A stretch of 25,674 nt of DNA from a virus. Each line of letters begins with the position of its first letter. The first letter of the stretch is position 1. The position numbers and the translations under genes were made by a program. The DNA lies in IMG/VR virus record IMGVR_UViG_3300043452_000020, positions 1 through 25,674 of that record, one strand, 5' to 3'. The notes beneath the pieces are model-generated. The model ran no database searches and was not told where the DNA came from. It was given only the letters and a program-made list of their open reading frames with translations. Positions 1 to 7,735 of the stretch are shown here, piece by piece.

Positions 1-174
1 TCCGTTTATTCGGCATACAACGCTCCCGAACTCAACGCAATTATTGCCGCTCTCGACGCCGCCCAAGGGATCTCCACTGGATACACCGTTGGGATAATTG
101 ATTTCTCGACATCACTCACATTTCAAAATAACCAGCTCACTTTGAACGGGAACATTTTAACTTTCACCAACTGA
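1..174 (+). CDS. C-terminal end of a fibre-type protein (partial)
   Basis: Frame 1 is open from the window edge to a TGA at 172-174 and gives 57 residues. The start lies outside the window. The segment is small-residue and Asn/Thr rich, with an Ala/Leu helix followed by a beta-like tail ending in a Leu-Thr-Leu-Asn-Gly repeat pattern. The DNA is GC-rich like the fibre genes next to it, and the next gene starts only 10 bases downstream. By composition and position it is probably the end of another tail-fibre or receptor-binding gene of the same cassette type. No domain can be recognised in so short a piece. Confidence 0.6.
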   Translation, partial: SVYSAYNAPELNAIIAALDAAQGISTGYTVGIIDFSTSLTFQNNQLTLNGNILTFTN

Positions 175-184
175 TACCAATACC

Positions 185-1132
185 ATGCCAAACCTCGCAA
201 TTGAAGACCTCACCCCACAGCAAGAAGCTGACTTTCGCAACGCTATCGGCATCACTGCCGCCACCGTCCCGAACACGCCCGCTGGCAACATCGCAGCAAC
301 GACCGTCCAAGCGGCCATCAATGAGCTGGATGCCGAGAAAGCCCCCGCCGCTGCTTATGCCCGCACGGACATCGGCCAGACGTTCGCGGGCGCGCAGAAC
401 TTTACGACCCGCCCCAGATCCAGCGCGGCAATCACTCCCGCGAATGCTACGGAGCTAATCACACAGGCCGACATACTCCCTGAATTTCTTCAGTTCATCC
501 CGACTACGCTACCATTCGCAACCACGACCGGAACAGCGAACACGAACGGCTCAAACACGGGAAATTCCGCAGTAATAACTGTATTAAATACAGCGGTTGC
601 TGGTAATTATAGGGAAGCTGTATGTAGCAGTATCCCGATTCACCGCAGTGGATCAGGTGCAAACATCCGCTTTTTTGATAGTAAGTTCACCATTCTTTTC
701 GACTTACAAACGAATGGTATGTGGGACAATCAATATAGGTTCCTGTTTGGTGTAGGTAGCATCCAGACCCTCTCCGCTGCTGGTATTGGCGTGGAGTGGA
801 CAGGTCCGACATCTGGGTTTATTCAAATTCACGATGGCACCGCCCTATACACGCAAGCGTTTACGGTTTCGGGGTTTGACTCTTCCAAGCTGCACAAATT
901 CGCGCTGATTTGGGATCAAGGCACGCTCAAATTATTCTGGAAAGGGTGGAATGATTCCACCGCCGAGCCTCGGTTTGCTCTGATTGCCACGCTAACGCGC
1001 ACGGGACTACCTACCGTTACTTCTGGTGTAAACTGCAAATTTGTAAATCAAGCAACTGGCACGCCCGGCTCCGCTATGTCGCTGAATATCCGCGAGGCTA
1101 AATTCTTGTCAATGGCACCAACGCTAGTCTAA
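185..1132 (+). CDS. tail fibre protein with conserved N-terminal module and lectin-like C-terminus
   Basis: The product has 315 residues. Residues about 18-62 form a module (NAIGITAATVPNTPAG, then an AAINELDAEKAP stretch) that recurs almost unchanged in the gene at 3218, so it is probably a shared attachment or trimerisation part of tail fibres. The C-terminal ~200 residues are beta-rich. The pattern around 'HKFALIWDQGTLKLFWKGW' resembles concanavalin/LamG-type jelly rolls that bind surface glycans in phage fibres. The start is the only good ATG after the upstream stop; no late box or Shine-Dalgarno is visible, so it may be read through from upstream. Codon use is GC-rich, unlike the portal gene that follows. 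The fibre role is inferred from the module, context and fold pattern. Confidence 0.6.
   Translation: MPNLAIEDLTPQQEADFRNAIGITAATVPNTPAGNIAATTVQAAINELDAEKAPAAAYARTDIGQTFAGAQNFTTRPRSSAAITPANATELITQADILPEFLQFIPTTLPFATTTGTANTNGSNTGNSAVITVLNTAVAGNYREAVCSSIPIHRSGSGANIRFFDSKFTILFDLQTNGMWDNQYRFLFGVGSIQTLSAAGIGVEWTGPTSGFIQIHDGTALYTQAFTVSGFDSSKLHKFALIWDQGTLKLFWKGWNDSTAEPRFALIATLTRTGLPTVTSGVNCKFVNQATGTPGSAMSLNIREAKFLSMAPTLV
236..374 (+). repeat. direct repeat, fibre N-terminal module, copy 1
   Basis: This 139-bp stretch matches 3284-3422 at nearly every base with no length change, and both copies are in frame in their genes. Most differences are silent or conservative. The identity at DNA level suggests recent duplication or gene conversion between fibre cassettes. 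Confidence 0.9.
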
Positions 1133-1139
1133 CACCACC

Positions 1140-1223
1140 ATGACCACCCTCCTCCGCACCATACGCAAAATCCGGCGCAATATCTGGATCTGCTTCGTCC
1201 TCTCTCGCCATCGCTACCTATGA
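1140..1223 (+). CDS. 27-residue basic peptide, conserved 3' element of fibre cassette
   Basis: An ATG 8 bases after the fibre stop opens a 27-codon frame: an N-terminal TTLLRTIRKIRRNIW followed by a hydrophobic ICFVL and a basic tail. It has seven Arg/Lys residues before the hydrophobic run. The same reading frame, without an ATG, recurs at 5362-5433 after the second fibre gene. The duplication shows the DNA element is shared; whether the peptide is made is unknown. It could be a small membrane-active or assembly peptide, or simply the end of a mobile cassette. Confidence 0.3.
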   Translation: MTTLLRTIRKIRRNIWICFVLSRHRYL

Positions 1224-1311
1224 ACATCGTTCCCAACACAACGCCTCCACCTGACTGGTTGTCGATCTTTTGATCATATATTGGGAAATCCTTGATTACA
1301 TCATCCTCCAA

Positions 1312-1324
1312 TATAAATACTATC
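1312..1324 (+). promoter_or_regulatory. T4-type late promoter of the portal gene
   Basis: A perfect TATAAATA lies at 1312-1319, followed by CTATC and then the ATG at 1325. The extension CTATC resembles the extended T4 late consensus. With T4 geometry (box at -13 to -6) the +1 base is the A of the start codon. Confidence 0.8.
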
Positions 1325-3127
1325 ATGGCAGGCATGATGAATAATCCTAATAATAGAACAAATATCTCAAGAGATGGTAAATCATCTTCTTATGATCGTT
1401 CTATGACATCATATTTAAAGAATCGTCTACCGTATAATTATAACGTTTTAGATTCCGACGACTCCAAAAATCCGAAATATAAATATTTCCAAAATGTGGG
1501 AATGCGTCGGCCTGAAGCGATTGCTAAAAATTCTGTTACTCTTAGTAATGATTATAATAATACGGCATTTTCCGCCATTGAGCAGGATAAAAGCTTCTCG
1601 AATATCATGTATGCTACGGCATCAGAAGATAAACCGGGAAGAATGCGGGATTATAGATCTATGGCAGCATTTTCCGAAATTGCTGATGCTCTGGATGAGA
1701 TTTGCGATGAGACTATAAATCCTGACGAAGATGATAATATCATCAAATTGAAGTTTAAAAATGCTGAATTGGATTCGGATAAAAAAGATGATGTCGTAAA
1801 GGAATGGGAAAAATATATCGAGCATTACGATTTACATAATAATGGCTGGCAATATTTTAGACAATTTCTCACTGAAGGGGAATTATATTTCGAGCAAATC
1901 ATTCATGAAGATTATACGCATGAAGGAGTTTTAGGCGTTATTAATATACCATCTGATCTTATCGATCCTGTTTATGGCAACATTCAAAATATGTTGGTTA
2001 AAGGATTCCTATATCAAAAACCAATTTTCGACAAGAATGATCCTAGAAAAGTTGAAAAATATGAACCGATTCCTTACGAGGAAAATCAGGTAGTATATAT
2101 TAACAATTCGTCATATAACGATACCAAGGAATTTATTATACCATTTATTGAAAATGCGAGACGTGCGTATCGTCAGCTCTCGATGATGGAAGATGCTATT
2201 GTTATCCATAGAATGGTTCATGCGCCTCTTAGATTTGTCTTTAATGTTGATGTTGGTCGTTTAAATGTCCCCCAAGCCGAATCATACCTACGAAAACTAC
2301 AAGCCCAATACTGGTCCACGAAAACTTTCGATGCTGATCAGGGGGATATTGTTAAAAAATATAGCCCACAATCAACTTTAGATTCTTATTGGTTTGCAAA
2401 AAGACAAGGCACGGAAGCCACGACAGTACAAGAAATCGGCGGACAATCTGGGGGTGATCAGATGGAAGGTCTTTATTTTTTCATTAAAAAACTTTATCGT
2501 TCTTTAAAGACCCCAACGTCTAGGTTAGACCCAGATGATTCATTTAGAGATGGGACAGATATTCTTAGAGAAGAATTGAAATTTGCCCGCATGATTATGC
2601 GCCAGCAACAAAAATTTGCTTCTGGTCTGAAGAGAGGATTTATCACTCATCTTAAACTTCGCGGTATGTTTAATGAATATGATCTAACCGAACAGAATTT
2701 AAATGTTATATTCAATCCTCCATCTAATTTCTATGAACTTAGAAATAATCAGAAGATGGAATTGAAGATAAATTCATTTAGCAATATGATTTCTAGCGGG
2801 AAAGTATCAGTATCTATGGCTATGAAGAAAGCATTAGGTTGGCAAGACCGCGATATCATTGCTAATCGGGGCTTTCTCTCAAACGAGGCCGAATTCGAAT
2901 GGACCCTTCAACAAGCATTACAATTTGGTCCAAATTGGCAACAGCAAGCTATACAACAAGCCCAAGCGGGAGTTCCAGCGGAAGGTTCTGATATGGGAGG
3001 TGGTGGATCACTGGGGGGCGGAATGCCTAGTATGGATACACCTATAGATATAGGATCAGAAGAACTTCCACCAAACGCTGGGCAAGAACCCACCCCAGAG
3101 ATAGTTCCTGAGAACCCGATAGCATAA
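1325..3127 (+). CDS. portal vertex protein (T4 gp20-like)
   Basis: The 600-residue product forms the dodecameric portal at one capsid vertex, through which DNA is packaged and the neck attaches. The 'YRSMAAFSEIADALDEICDE' region, the following acidic strand segment, and the helical core with 'AIVIHRMVHAPLRFVFNVDVGRLN' are typical of gp20-family portals, and the length is normal for the family. The C-terminus is a low-complexity Gly/Pro/Gln-rich tail. A TTG at 1292 would give a longer frame, but the ATG at 1325 sits exactly 5 nt after a perfect late promoter, which places any transcript start at this ATG. The gene is AT-rich, unlike the fibre genes on both sides. Confidence 0.9.
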   Translation: MAGMMNNPNNRTNISRDGKSSSYDRSMTSYLKNRLPYNYNVLDSDDSKNPKYKYFQNVGMRRPEAIAKNSVTLSNDYNNTAFSAIEQDKSFSNIMYATASEDKPGRMRDYRSMAAFSEIADALDEICDETINPDEDDNIIKLKFKNAELDSDKKDDVVKEWEKYIEHYDLHNNGWQYFRQFLTEGELYFEQIIHEDYTHEGVLGVINIPSDLIDPVYGNIQNMLVKGFLYQKPIFDKNDPRKVEKYEPIPYEENQVVYINNSSYNDTKEFIIPFIENARRAYRQLSMMEDAIVIHRMVHAPLRFVFNVDVGRLNVPQAESYLRKLQAQYWSTKTFDADQGDIVKKYSPQSTLDSYWFAKRQGTEATTVQEIGGQSGGDQMEGLYFFIKKLYRSLKTPTSRLDPDDSFRDGTDILREELKFARMIMRQQQKFASGLKRGFITHLKLRGMFNEYDLTEQNLNVIFNPPSNFYELRNNQKMELKINSFSNMISSGKVSVSMAMKKALGWQDRDIIANRGFLSNEAEFEWTLQQALQFGPNWQQQAIQQAQAGVPAEGSDMGGGGSLGGGMPSMDTPIDIGSEELPPNAGQEPTPEIVPENPIA

Positions 3128-3130
3128 TTT

Positions 3131-3193
3131 AACTTAGTGAACTACCACGGGGCTAAAGACCTAGGGGTTTTGGTCTCACCGTTTAGATAAGTT
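3131..3193 (+). other. nested stem-loop in the portal-fibre intergenic region
   Basis: Three nested complementary pairs are visible: AACTTA (3131) with TAAGTT (3188), ACGG (3147) with CCGT (3179), and AGACC (3157) with GGTCT (3172). There is no T-tract after it. It contains CCTAGGGGT (3160-3168), shared with the element at 13379. It could end portal transcription or be an RNA processing signal. Confidence 0.4.
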
Positions 3194-3204
3194 ATAATCT
3201 AATT

Positions 3205-3217
3205 ACTAAATATAATT
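3205..3217 (+). promoter_or_regulatory. late promoter, second fibre cassette
   Basis: ACTAAATA at 3205-3212 lies 5 nt before the ATG at 3218, matching seven bases of the CTAAATA/TATAAATA late pattern used by other genes here. Confidence 0.7.
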
Positions 3218-3640
3218 ATGGTAATAGATTTGGGAGATATACCAGTGGGGACTCCGCCGACTGAAGATCAAAAATTACAGATTCGCAACGCTATCGGCAT
3301 CACTGCCGCCACCGTTCCGAACACGCCCGCTGGCGGCATCGAAGCAACGACCGTCCAAGCGGCGATCAATGAGCTGGATGCGGAGAAAGCCCCGGCTGCG
3401 GCTTATGCCCGAACTGACATCGACACGACTTTCACAGAAAAAGCCATCGTCACAGGCGGCAAACTCATCCTCGGCGGCGTAGCAGATGGTCCCACTGGTA
3501 GGGCACTTCTTCAATCCTCAACGCAGGTTGCGGCGCAGACTGCCATCGGTATCGTGACGCTCACCCCGGCAGCGTATGCAGCACTTGTTCTAGCAGGCAC
3601 CACCTCCCCAACCACCATTTACATAACCACTGAATCATGA
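3218..3640 (+). CDS. fibre N-terminal module protein
   Basis: The product has 140 residues. Its first ~20 codons are AT-rich and use the local late promoter. It then switches abruptly to the GC-rich NAIGITAATVPNTPAG...AINELDAEKAP module shared with the fibre at 185. The C-terminal part is Ala/Thr rich with a short beta-like repeat. The stop overlaps the ATG of the next gene (ATGA at 3637-3640), so the two are translationally coupled and probably assemble together: this one as the particle-proximal connector and the next as the distal receptor-binding part. The composition switch near 3280 looks like a recombination junction between phage backbone and exchanged cassette. Confidence 0.6.
   Translation: MVIDLGDIPVGTPPTEDQKLQIRNAIGITAATVPNTPAGGIEATTVQAAINELDAEKAPAAAYARTDIDTTFTEKAIVTGGKLILGGVADGPTGRALLQSSTQVAAQTAIGIVTLTPAAYAALVLAGTTSPTTIYITTES
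3284..3422 (+). repeat. direct repeat, fibre N-terminal module, copy 2
   Basis: This is the second copy of the 139-bp element at 236-374, in the same reading phase and without gaps. The pair brackets the portal gene. Confidence 0.9.
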
Positions 3641-5289
3641 GCTACGCCGCTACATACCTAGGAACCAAGCCGATCATTAGCATTTCTGCTGGCGCTGACG
3701 GCATACCAGCTCCTACACCATGGGTCCGCCCTACTGATTGGCCTGCGCTTCCCGTGCTTGGCGCAGGTGAGCATAAATTTGTCGGCGTGTATGGCGTCGA
3801 GAACATTGATGCAAACTACGTGTCGCTGCTTTGCGCTACGTCCGAGGGGACTTACACCGTGGACTGGGGGGACGGAGTGGTCGAGACGGGGCTGGCGTCC
3901 AACGTCAAGCGGGATCACCTTTACGATTACGCCACCGTGGCAGGCACGCCGACAGCCGTGGGTGGGTGGAAGCCTGTTGTCGTAACCGTGACGACCAGCG
4001 GCGGGAACATGACCACCTTTAGCCTCCAACAGAAGCACTCACAAGCAGGATTGCCGAATGGAGTGAGATCGAATTGGTTGGATATCGCCATCAACGGTCC
4101 AAACCTAACGTCACTCACTATCGGCGGAACCTCTACCGTCGCACTGAGGGGCTTACAGCAGGCGACAATCGGGGTTCACGCTTTCACCTCTTGCCAAGAT
4201 CTGTTCAACGGCTGCTATGCGCTTCAGTCGGTGCCCCTGTTCAACACCGCAGCGGTGACGAACACGCAGTATATGTTCAGCAGTTGCTACGAGCTTCAGT
4301 CAGTGCCCCTGTTCAGCACCGCAGCGGTGACAAACATGCAGAACATGTTCTTCAGTTGCGTCTCGATTCAGTCAGTCCCCCTGTTCAACACGGCGAATGT
4401 GACGAACATGCAGAACATGTTCAGCGGTTGCTACGAGCTTCAGTCAGTCCCCCTGTTCAACACGGCGAAGGTCACGAACATGAGCAGCATGTTCTTCAAC
4501 TGTTACTCACTTCAGTCGGTGCCGCTGTTCAACACGGTTCTGGTTACGAACATGCAGACGATGCTGTCAAACTGCTATGCACTTCAGTCGGTGCCGCTGT
4601 TCAACACGGTTCTGGTTACGAACATGAACAACATGTTTCAGGGCAGCGCCTCGCTTCAGTCCGTGCCATTATTCAACACGGCGGCGGCGACGGGGATGAA
4701 TAGCATGTTTCAAGGCTGCTATGCGCTTCAGTTCGTCCCGCTGTTCAACACGGTGAATGTGAATAACATGCAAAACATGCTCAACAACTGCTATTCGATT
4801 AAGTCATTACCGCTATTTGACACAGCGAAGGTGACGACTATGCAGCAGATGTGCATCAACTGTTACTCGCTAAAGGAAGTCCCTCTATTTAATACGATTT
4901 TGGTGAATAACATGAACAACATGTTTCTGAGCTGCTTCTCGCTTCAGTCCGCGCCATTGCTCAACACCGTTGCGGTTACAAACATGCAGGGGATGTTTCA
5001 AGGATGCTCGTCGCTCGCAACCATCTCCGCACTAAATACCGCCGCCGTCACCACGGGGAATGCGTTGAACGTGTTTTCGGGATGCACGTCCCTCGCAAAA
5101 GCGCGAACTAATGGCCTCAGATTTGCCGTCAGCTACTCAGGATGCAGACTATCCGCCGCCCAGATTAACGATATTTTCACTGGCCTTGGAACGGCATCTG
5201 GGGCACAAACCATCACCGTCTCGAACAATTTCGGCTACGCTACTTGCACCCCATCCATCGCCACGGCAAAGGGATGGACAGTCGCCTAA
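3637..5289 (+). CDS. BspA-type (DUF285-like) repeat protein, likely receptor-binding fibre
   Basis: The 550-residue product has an N-terminal ~190-residue region with a 'YTVDWGDG' motif typical of the beta-sandwich that precedes DUF285/BspA repeats in bacterial surface proteins. Then come 11 clear 24-residue units plus one degenerate unit, of the form LQSVPLFNTAxVTNMxxMFxxCYx, and a C-terminal cap. BspA repeats are leucine-rich-like solenoids used for adhesion. Placement after a fibre N-module by an ATGA overlap supports a distal adhesin role. There is no signal peptide, as expected for a virion protein. Conserved Met and Cys lines run through the solenoid. Codon use is GC-rich. The function is inferred; a host-derived adhesin gene captured by the phage is likely. 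Confidence 0.65.
   Translation: MSYAATYLGTKPIISISAGADGIPAPTPWVRPTDWPALPVLGAGEHKFVGVYGVENIDANYVSLLCATSEGTYTVDWGDGVVETGLASNVKRDHLYDYATVAGTPTAVGGWKPVVVTVTTSGGNMTTFSLQQKHSQAGLPNGVRSNWLDIAINGPNLTSLTIGGTSTVALRGLQQATIGVHAFTSCQDLFNGCYALQSVPLFNTAAVTNTQYMFSSCYELQSVPLFSTAAVTNMQNMFFSCVSIQSVPLFNTANVTNMQNMFSGCYELQSVPLFNTAKVTNMSSMFFNCYSLQSVPLFNTVLVTNMQTMLSNCYALQSVPLFNTVLVTNMNNMFQGSASLQSVPLFNTAAATGMNSMFQGCYALQFVPLFNTVNVNNMQNMLNNCYSIKSLPLFDTAKVTTMQQMCINCYSLKEVPLFNTILVNNMNNMFLSCFSLQSAPLLNTVAVTNMQGMFQGCSSLATISALNTAAVTTGNALNVFSGCTSLAKARTNGLRFAVSYSGCRLSAAQINDIFTGLGTASGAQTITVSNNFGYATCTPSIATAKGWTVA
4222..5013 (+). repeat. tandem 72-bp coding repeats, 11 units
   Basis: Eleven in-frame 72-bp units encode the 24-residue BspA-like repeats; a twelfth, divergent unit begins at 5014. 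Some neighbours share long identical blocks (for example units 5 and 6), so unit gain or loss by slippage or recombination is likely. Confidence 0.9.
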
Positions 5290-5361
5290 CCTGTTGTATT
5301 TTTTAATAATATGTCCGCGTAAATAACACATTCATGCAACTCGAAAAACTTTCGTAAGCCC

Positions 5362-5433
5362 ATAACCACCCTCCTCTGCACCCTCCTCTGCACCCTCCTC
5401 TGCACCATACGCAAGATCCGGCGCAATATCTGG
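5362..5433 (+). pseudogene. decayed copy of the 27-residue ORF with a 12-bp tandem expansion
   Basis: The frame reads ATA (for the ATG at 1140), then ACCCTCCTCTGC three times (5368-5403), then a 30-bp block at 5404-5433 differing from 1158-1187 at one base. The start codon is lost and a CTLL-encoding unit is triplicated. It follows the second fibre gene as the intact copy follows the first. No start codon or late box serves it. From 5290 to 5361 and from 5434 to 5545 I see nothing else I can support. Confidence 0.6.
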
Positions 5434-5545
5434 CTTTCCCACTATCCACCGCGTTTAATAACTATATTAGCAATCAGTTCGGTCAATAGAACGTTTAAAA
5501 CTACTCATATTAAACATTATCCCTAAAAATTGGATCGATAGTCAA

Positions 5546-5914
5546 TTAATTATTATAAGTAATCCCATTACCATTGTAATATAATACTTCACCATTAAAC
5601 CATAATGACGCAGATCCTGATTGATCACAAAAACTTACACAATTGAATTCTGGTTTATAATAATATTTGGTACCATTATTTGTCGATAACTCTAGGCCAA
5701 CATCACTAGCGACACCACACTTCAAAAAATATTTTTCGGAACCATTATTTGAAGTTACTGCTGGATATAACGTGGATTGCCCCCATAAAATAAATTCATT
5801 TGCAGAATTCCTATAATATCCAGTTGAATTATTGGAACTTAGGTTTGTAGTAGTCGATGAGACACCACAAGGTATCGCGTAATACTGTGTCCCATTATTA
5901 TCAGTGAGCGGCAT
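5546..5914 (-). CDS. small late protein with Asn/Tyr-rich repeats, unknown function
   Basis: The 122-residue product is not recognised. It contains about four degenerate units with a Asn-Asn-Gly-Thr...Tyr-Tyr core and recurring Cys-Gly ends, and is rich in Asn, Ser, Gly and Tyr, as in beta-structured decoration or fibre-tip proteins. It lies alone on the minus strand among plus-strand virion genes, yet its start is 5 nt after a GTTAAATA late box, so it is very likely an expressed late gene. A virion surface or fibre accessory protein is the best guess. Confidence 0.6.
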   Translation of the reverse strand: MPLTDNNGTQYYAIPCGVSSTTTNLSSNNSTGYYRNSANEFILWGQSTLYPAVTSNNGSEKYFLKCGVASDVGLELSTNNGTKYYYKPEFNCVSFCDQSGSASLWFNGEVLYYNGNGITYNN

Positions 5915-5927
5915 ATATATATTTAAC
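5915..5927 (-). promoter_or_regulatory. late promoter, minus-strand unknown gene
   Basis: Read on the minus strand, GTTAAATA (5927-5920) is followed by TATAT and the ATG at 5914. The same 5-nt spacing on the opposite strand supports a real signal. Confidence 0.7.
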
Positions 5928-5988
5928 TTGACATATCAAATGCTGATCTTGAATTGAGATATAATATATCAACCTATATGACTCCTCG

Positions 5989-6015
5989 GAGTTTATAAGA
6001 ACTTATCGTGAACTC
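5989..6015 (+). other. nested hairpin before the neck gene promoter
   Basis: GAGTT (5989) pairs with AACTC (6011), and inside it ATAAG (5995) pairs with CTTAT (6002) around a 2-nt loop. It lies just before the late box at 6017. No T-tract follows. Confidence 0.3.
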
Positions 6016-6016
6016 T

Positions 6017-6029
6017 CTTAAATAAGATT
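6017..6029 (+). promoter_or_regulatory. late promoter of the neck gene
   Basis: CTTAAATA at 6017-6024 is followed by AAGATT-type sequence with exactly 5 nt (6025-6029) before the ATG at 6030. Confidence 0.7.
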
Positions 6030-7178
6030 ATGTCTGATTCTAATCTCTGCCAAATCCAGCCGATTTCGGCATTCATGAGCACTAATCTATCATCTAAGAT
6101 AGAATGTTTTCAGGCATTAGGGGCTAGAATTCTTAGAATGTTGGGGCATCCAATGATTAATGTAGAGCTGCATCCAGATCAGTTATATGATGCTATATCG
6201 ATGGCCGTAGAATTCGCCACTAAGTATAGTTTATATACTAAAGAATATATAATTTTCGATAGTCGTTTATATGAACACGATAAAGGAATTCGATTAGATC
6301 ACTTATTCACAGTCGCCAATACTGGATATACTTTAAATGAGAAGTTGGCAGAATCCAATAAACCGAATCCAGATTTCAATATCCAAAATAGAAGCAATCT
6401 TTATATTCTAACGTCAGCCATTCCCAGTTCTTATTTTGCGTCAAGTTCCACCCTGAGTTCGGTCATACCAACAGACGGTATACCAGCAATGCAGGTGATG
6501 GAAGACTCGACGTATAATCAGTTGACAGAGTTCGACTCGTCACTGGCTAGTCTTTTTATATTATCCCCAGCAAAACCATTCACTATCCAATGTGAATCAC
6601 AAGAAAACGTAATTAAATATAATAATATGTTTGATTACGATACGATGGATTATCGAAAAGTTATAAGTGTTGTTGATTTTATAGAAGGTAGTTCAAGTGG
6701 GATAAATAGTTTATTCTCAATGGAGTCCACTATGGCTGCACAGTCATTCTATAGTTACAGCATGGGCAACTTTGGATTCGATTTGACCAGTTGGCATACG
6801 GTAAAAGACTGGCAAGATACTAGAGAGAAAGTTTTAGCTATTAAACGGGATATCCATTTCGATAATAGAACTCAATATTTGAGAATGTATCCCCAACCTA
6901 GAACCACATCAAATTTTGTGGGGATTTTAGAATGTTACGTTGAGCGTCCAATGAAGGATTGTATTTCGGATGCTTGGGTACTTCGCTATGCTACAGCATT
7001 GGCTAAAGTGATGTGGGGGAGAATACTTACTAAGGTTACTGGGGTTCAACTTTTAGGATCAGGGTCATTAAACGGGGATTTAATCCTAAACGAAGGTCTC
7101 TCCGAAGTCAAAGAACTTGAGCAGCTAATGATCGAAGGAAGCTATGACACTGAGCCTATTATGATGTTTTGTGGTTGA
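6030..7178 (+). CDS. neck protein (T4 gp13-like)
   Basis: The 382-residue product resembles gp13-family neck proteins that close the filled head and form the tail docking site. Supporting patterns are the N-terminal 'LGHPMINVELHPDQLYDAISMAVEFATKYS' and the C-terminal 'YVERPMKDCISDAWVLRYATALAKVMWG...VTGVQLLGSGSLNGD', followed by a glutamate-rich helix. It is somewhat longer than T4 gp13; the extra Ser-rich segment near residues 120-160 may be an insertion. It begins the block of head genes after the fibre cassette. The family match is by remembered motifs, so a related neck or head-completion protein is possible. Confidence 0.65.
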   Translation: MSDSNLCQIQPISAFMSTNLSSKIECFQALGARILRMLGHPMINVELHPDQLYDAISMAVEFATKYSLYTKEYIIFDSRLYEHDKGIRLDHLFTVANTGYTLNEKLAESNKPNPDFNIQNRSNLYILTSAIPSSYFASSSTLSSVIPTDGIPAMQVMEDSTYNQLTEFDSSLASLFILSPAKPFTIQCESQENVIKYNNMFDYDTMDYRKVISVVDFIEGSSSGINSLFSMESTMAAQSFYSYSMGNFGFDLTSWHTVKDWQDTREKVLAIKRDIHFDNRTQYLRMYPQPRTTSNFVGILECYVERPMKDCISDAWVLRYATALAKVMWGRILTKVTGVQLLGSGSLNGDLILNEGLSEVKELEQLMIEGSYDTEPIMMFCG

Positions 7179-7230
7179 GTGATTCCCAAAAGGTGTTGCA
7201 TAATGACCACCATATTATATATAATATTAT

Positions 7231-7722
7231 ATGCCCCTTCCAATACAACGAAATTCCAAATTTAAGCAAGGGTATTTTCATCCACGAAATATTCATAAGC
7301 TCATAGGTCATGATGTGCCAGCTTATAGATCCGGGATAGAGTTGGAGTTCATGAAATGGTGTGATAATAACGAAAAGGTTATAAAATGGGGTAGTGAGTG
7401 CGTGCAAGTCCCTTACCGAGATACCGCTCAACGTAAAAATCGTTTATATTTCGTCGATAACTACGTAGAGATTTTGGAGGGGGATACTATCAAAAAATAT
7501 CTTATAGAATTAAAAGATATTAAGGAGACTCGAAAACCCGATCCTAGGTCTAAAAAGAAAAAAACAGCATTATTGACCGAACAATTTAAATGGCAAAACA
7601 ACACCGATAAGTGGAAATTTGCTATTAAGTATGCGAAGGATAGGAATATGGAGTTTTTATTACTCGGACATAGCAAAAAAGATGGGTTTTTACCTATAAG
7701 TTTAGATTTTATGGATAGATGA
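7231..7722 (+). CDS. head completion nuclease-like protein (T4 gp4-like)
   Basis: The product has 163 residues. The pattern 'YRSGIELEFMKWCDNN...VIKWGSE...VPYRD' followed by 'YFVDNYVE' and 'YLIELK' matches the gp4 head-completion family, which has a PD-(D/E)xK, TnsA-like nuclease fold. Candidate catalytic residues are E37 or E39, D76 and E93-x-K95. In T4, gp4 acts on packaged heads or DNA ends before tail joining. The stop is immediately before the late box of the protease gene. The region before its own start has only a degenerate TATATAAT at 7218-7225, so it is a weak case of the late-box pattern. Confidence 0.75.
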   Translation: MPLPIQRNSKFKQGYFHPRNIHKLIGHDVPAYRSGIELEFMKWCDNNEKVIKWGSECVQVPYRDTAQRKNRLYFVDNYVEILEGDTIKKYLIELKDIKETRKPDPRSKKKKTALLTEQFKWQNNTDKWKFAIKYAKDRNMEFLLLGHSKKDGFLPISLDFMDR

Positions 7723-7735
7723 TCTAAATATATAT
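7723..7735 (+). promoter_or_regulatory. late promoter of the prohead protease gene
   Basis: TCTAAATA at 7723-7730 is followed by TATAT and the ATG at 7736. It overlaps the end of the upstream gene's stop region. Confidence 0.75.

Noticed and set aside
1292-1324. TTG start giving an 11-residue longer portal protein
   Set aside because: A perfect late promoter lies inside this extension, 5 nt before the ATG at 1325.
4074-4703. 209-residue frame overlapping the BspA-type gene
   Set aside because: It is a shadow of the repeats in another frame; the main frame encodes a recognisable protein family.
4222-5013. CRISPR-like array
   Set aside because: The repeats are contiguous, in frame and coding; there are no spacers.
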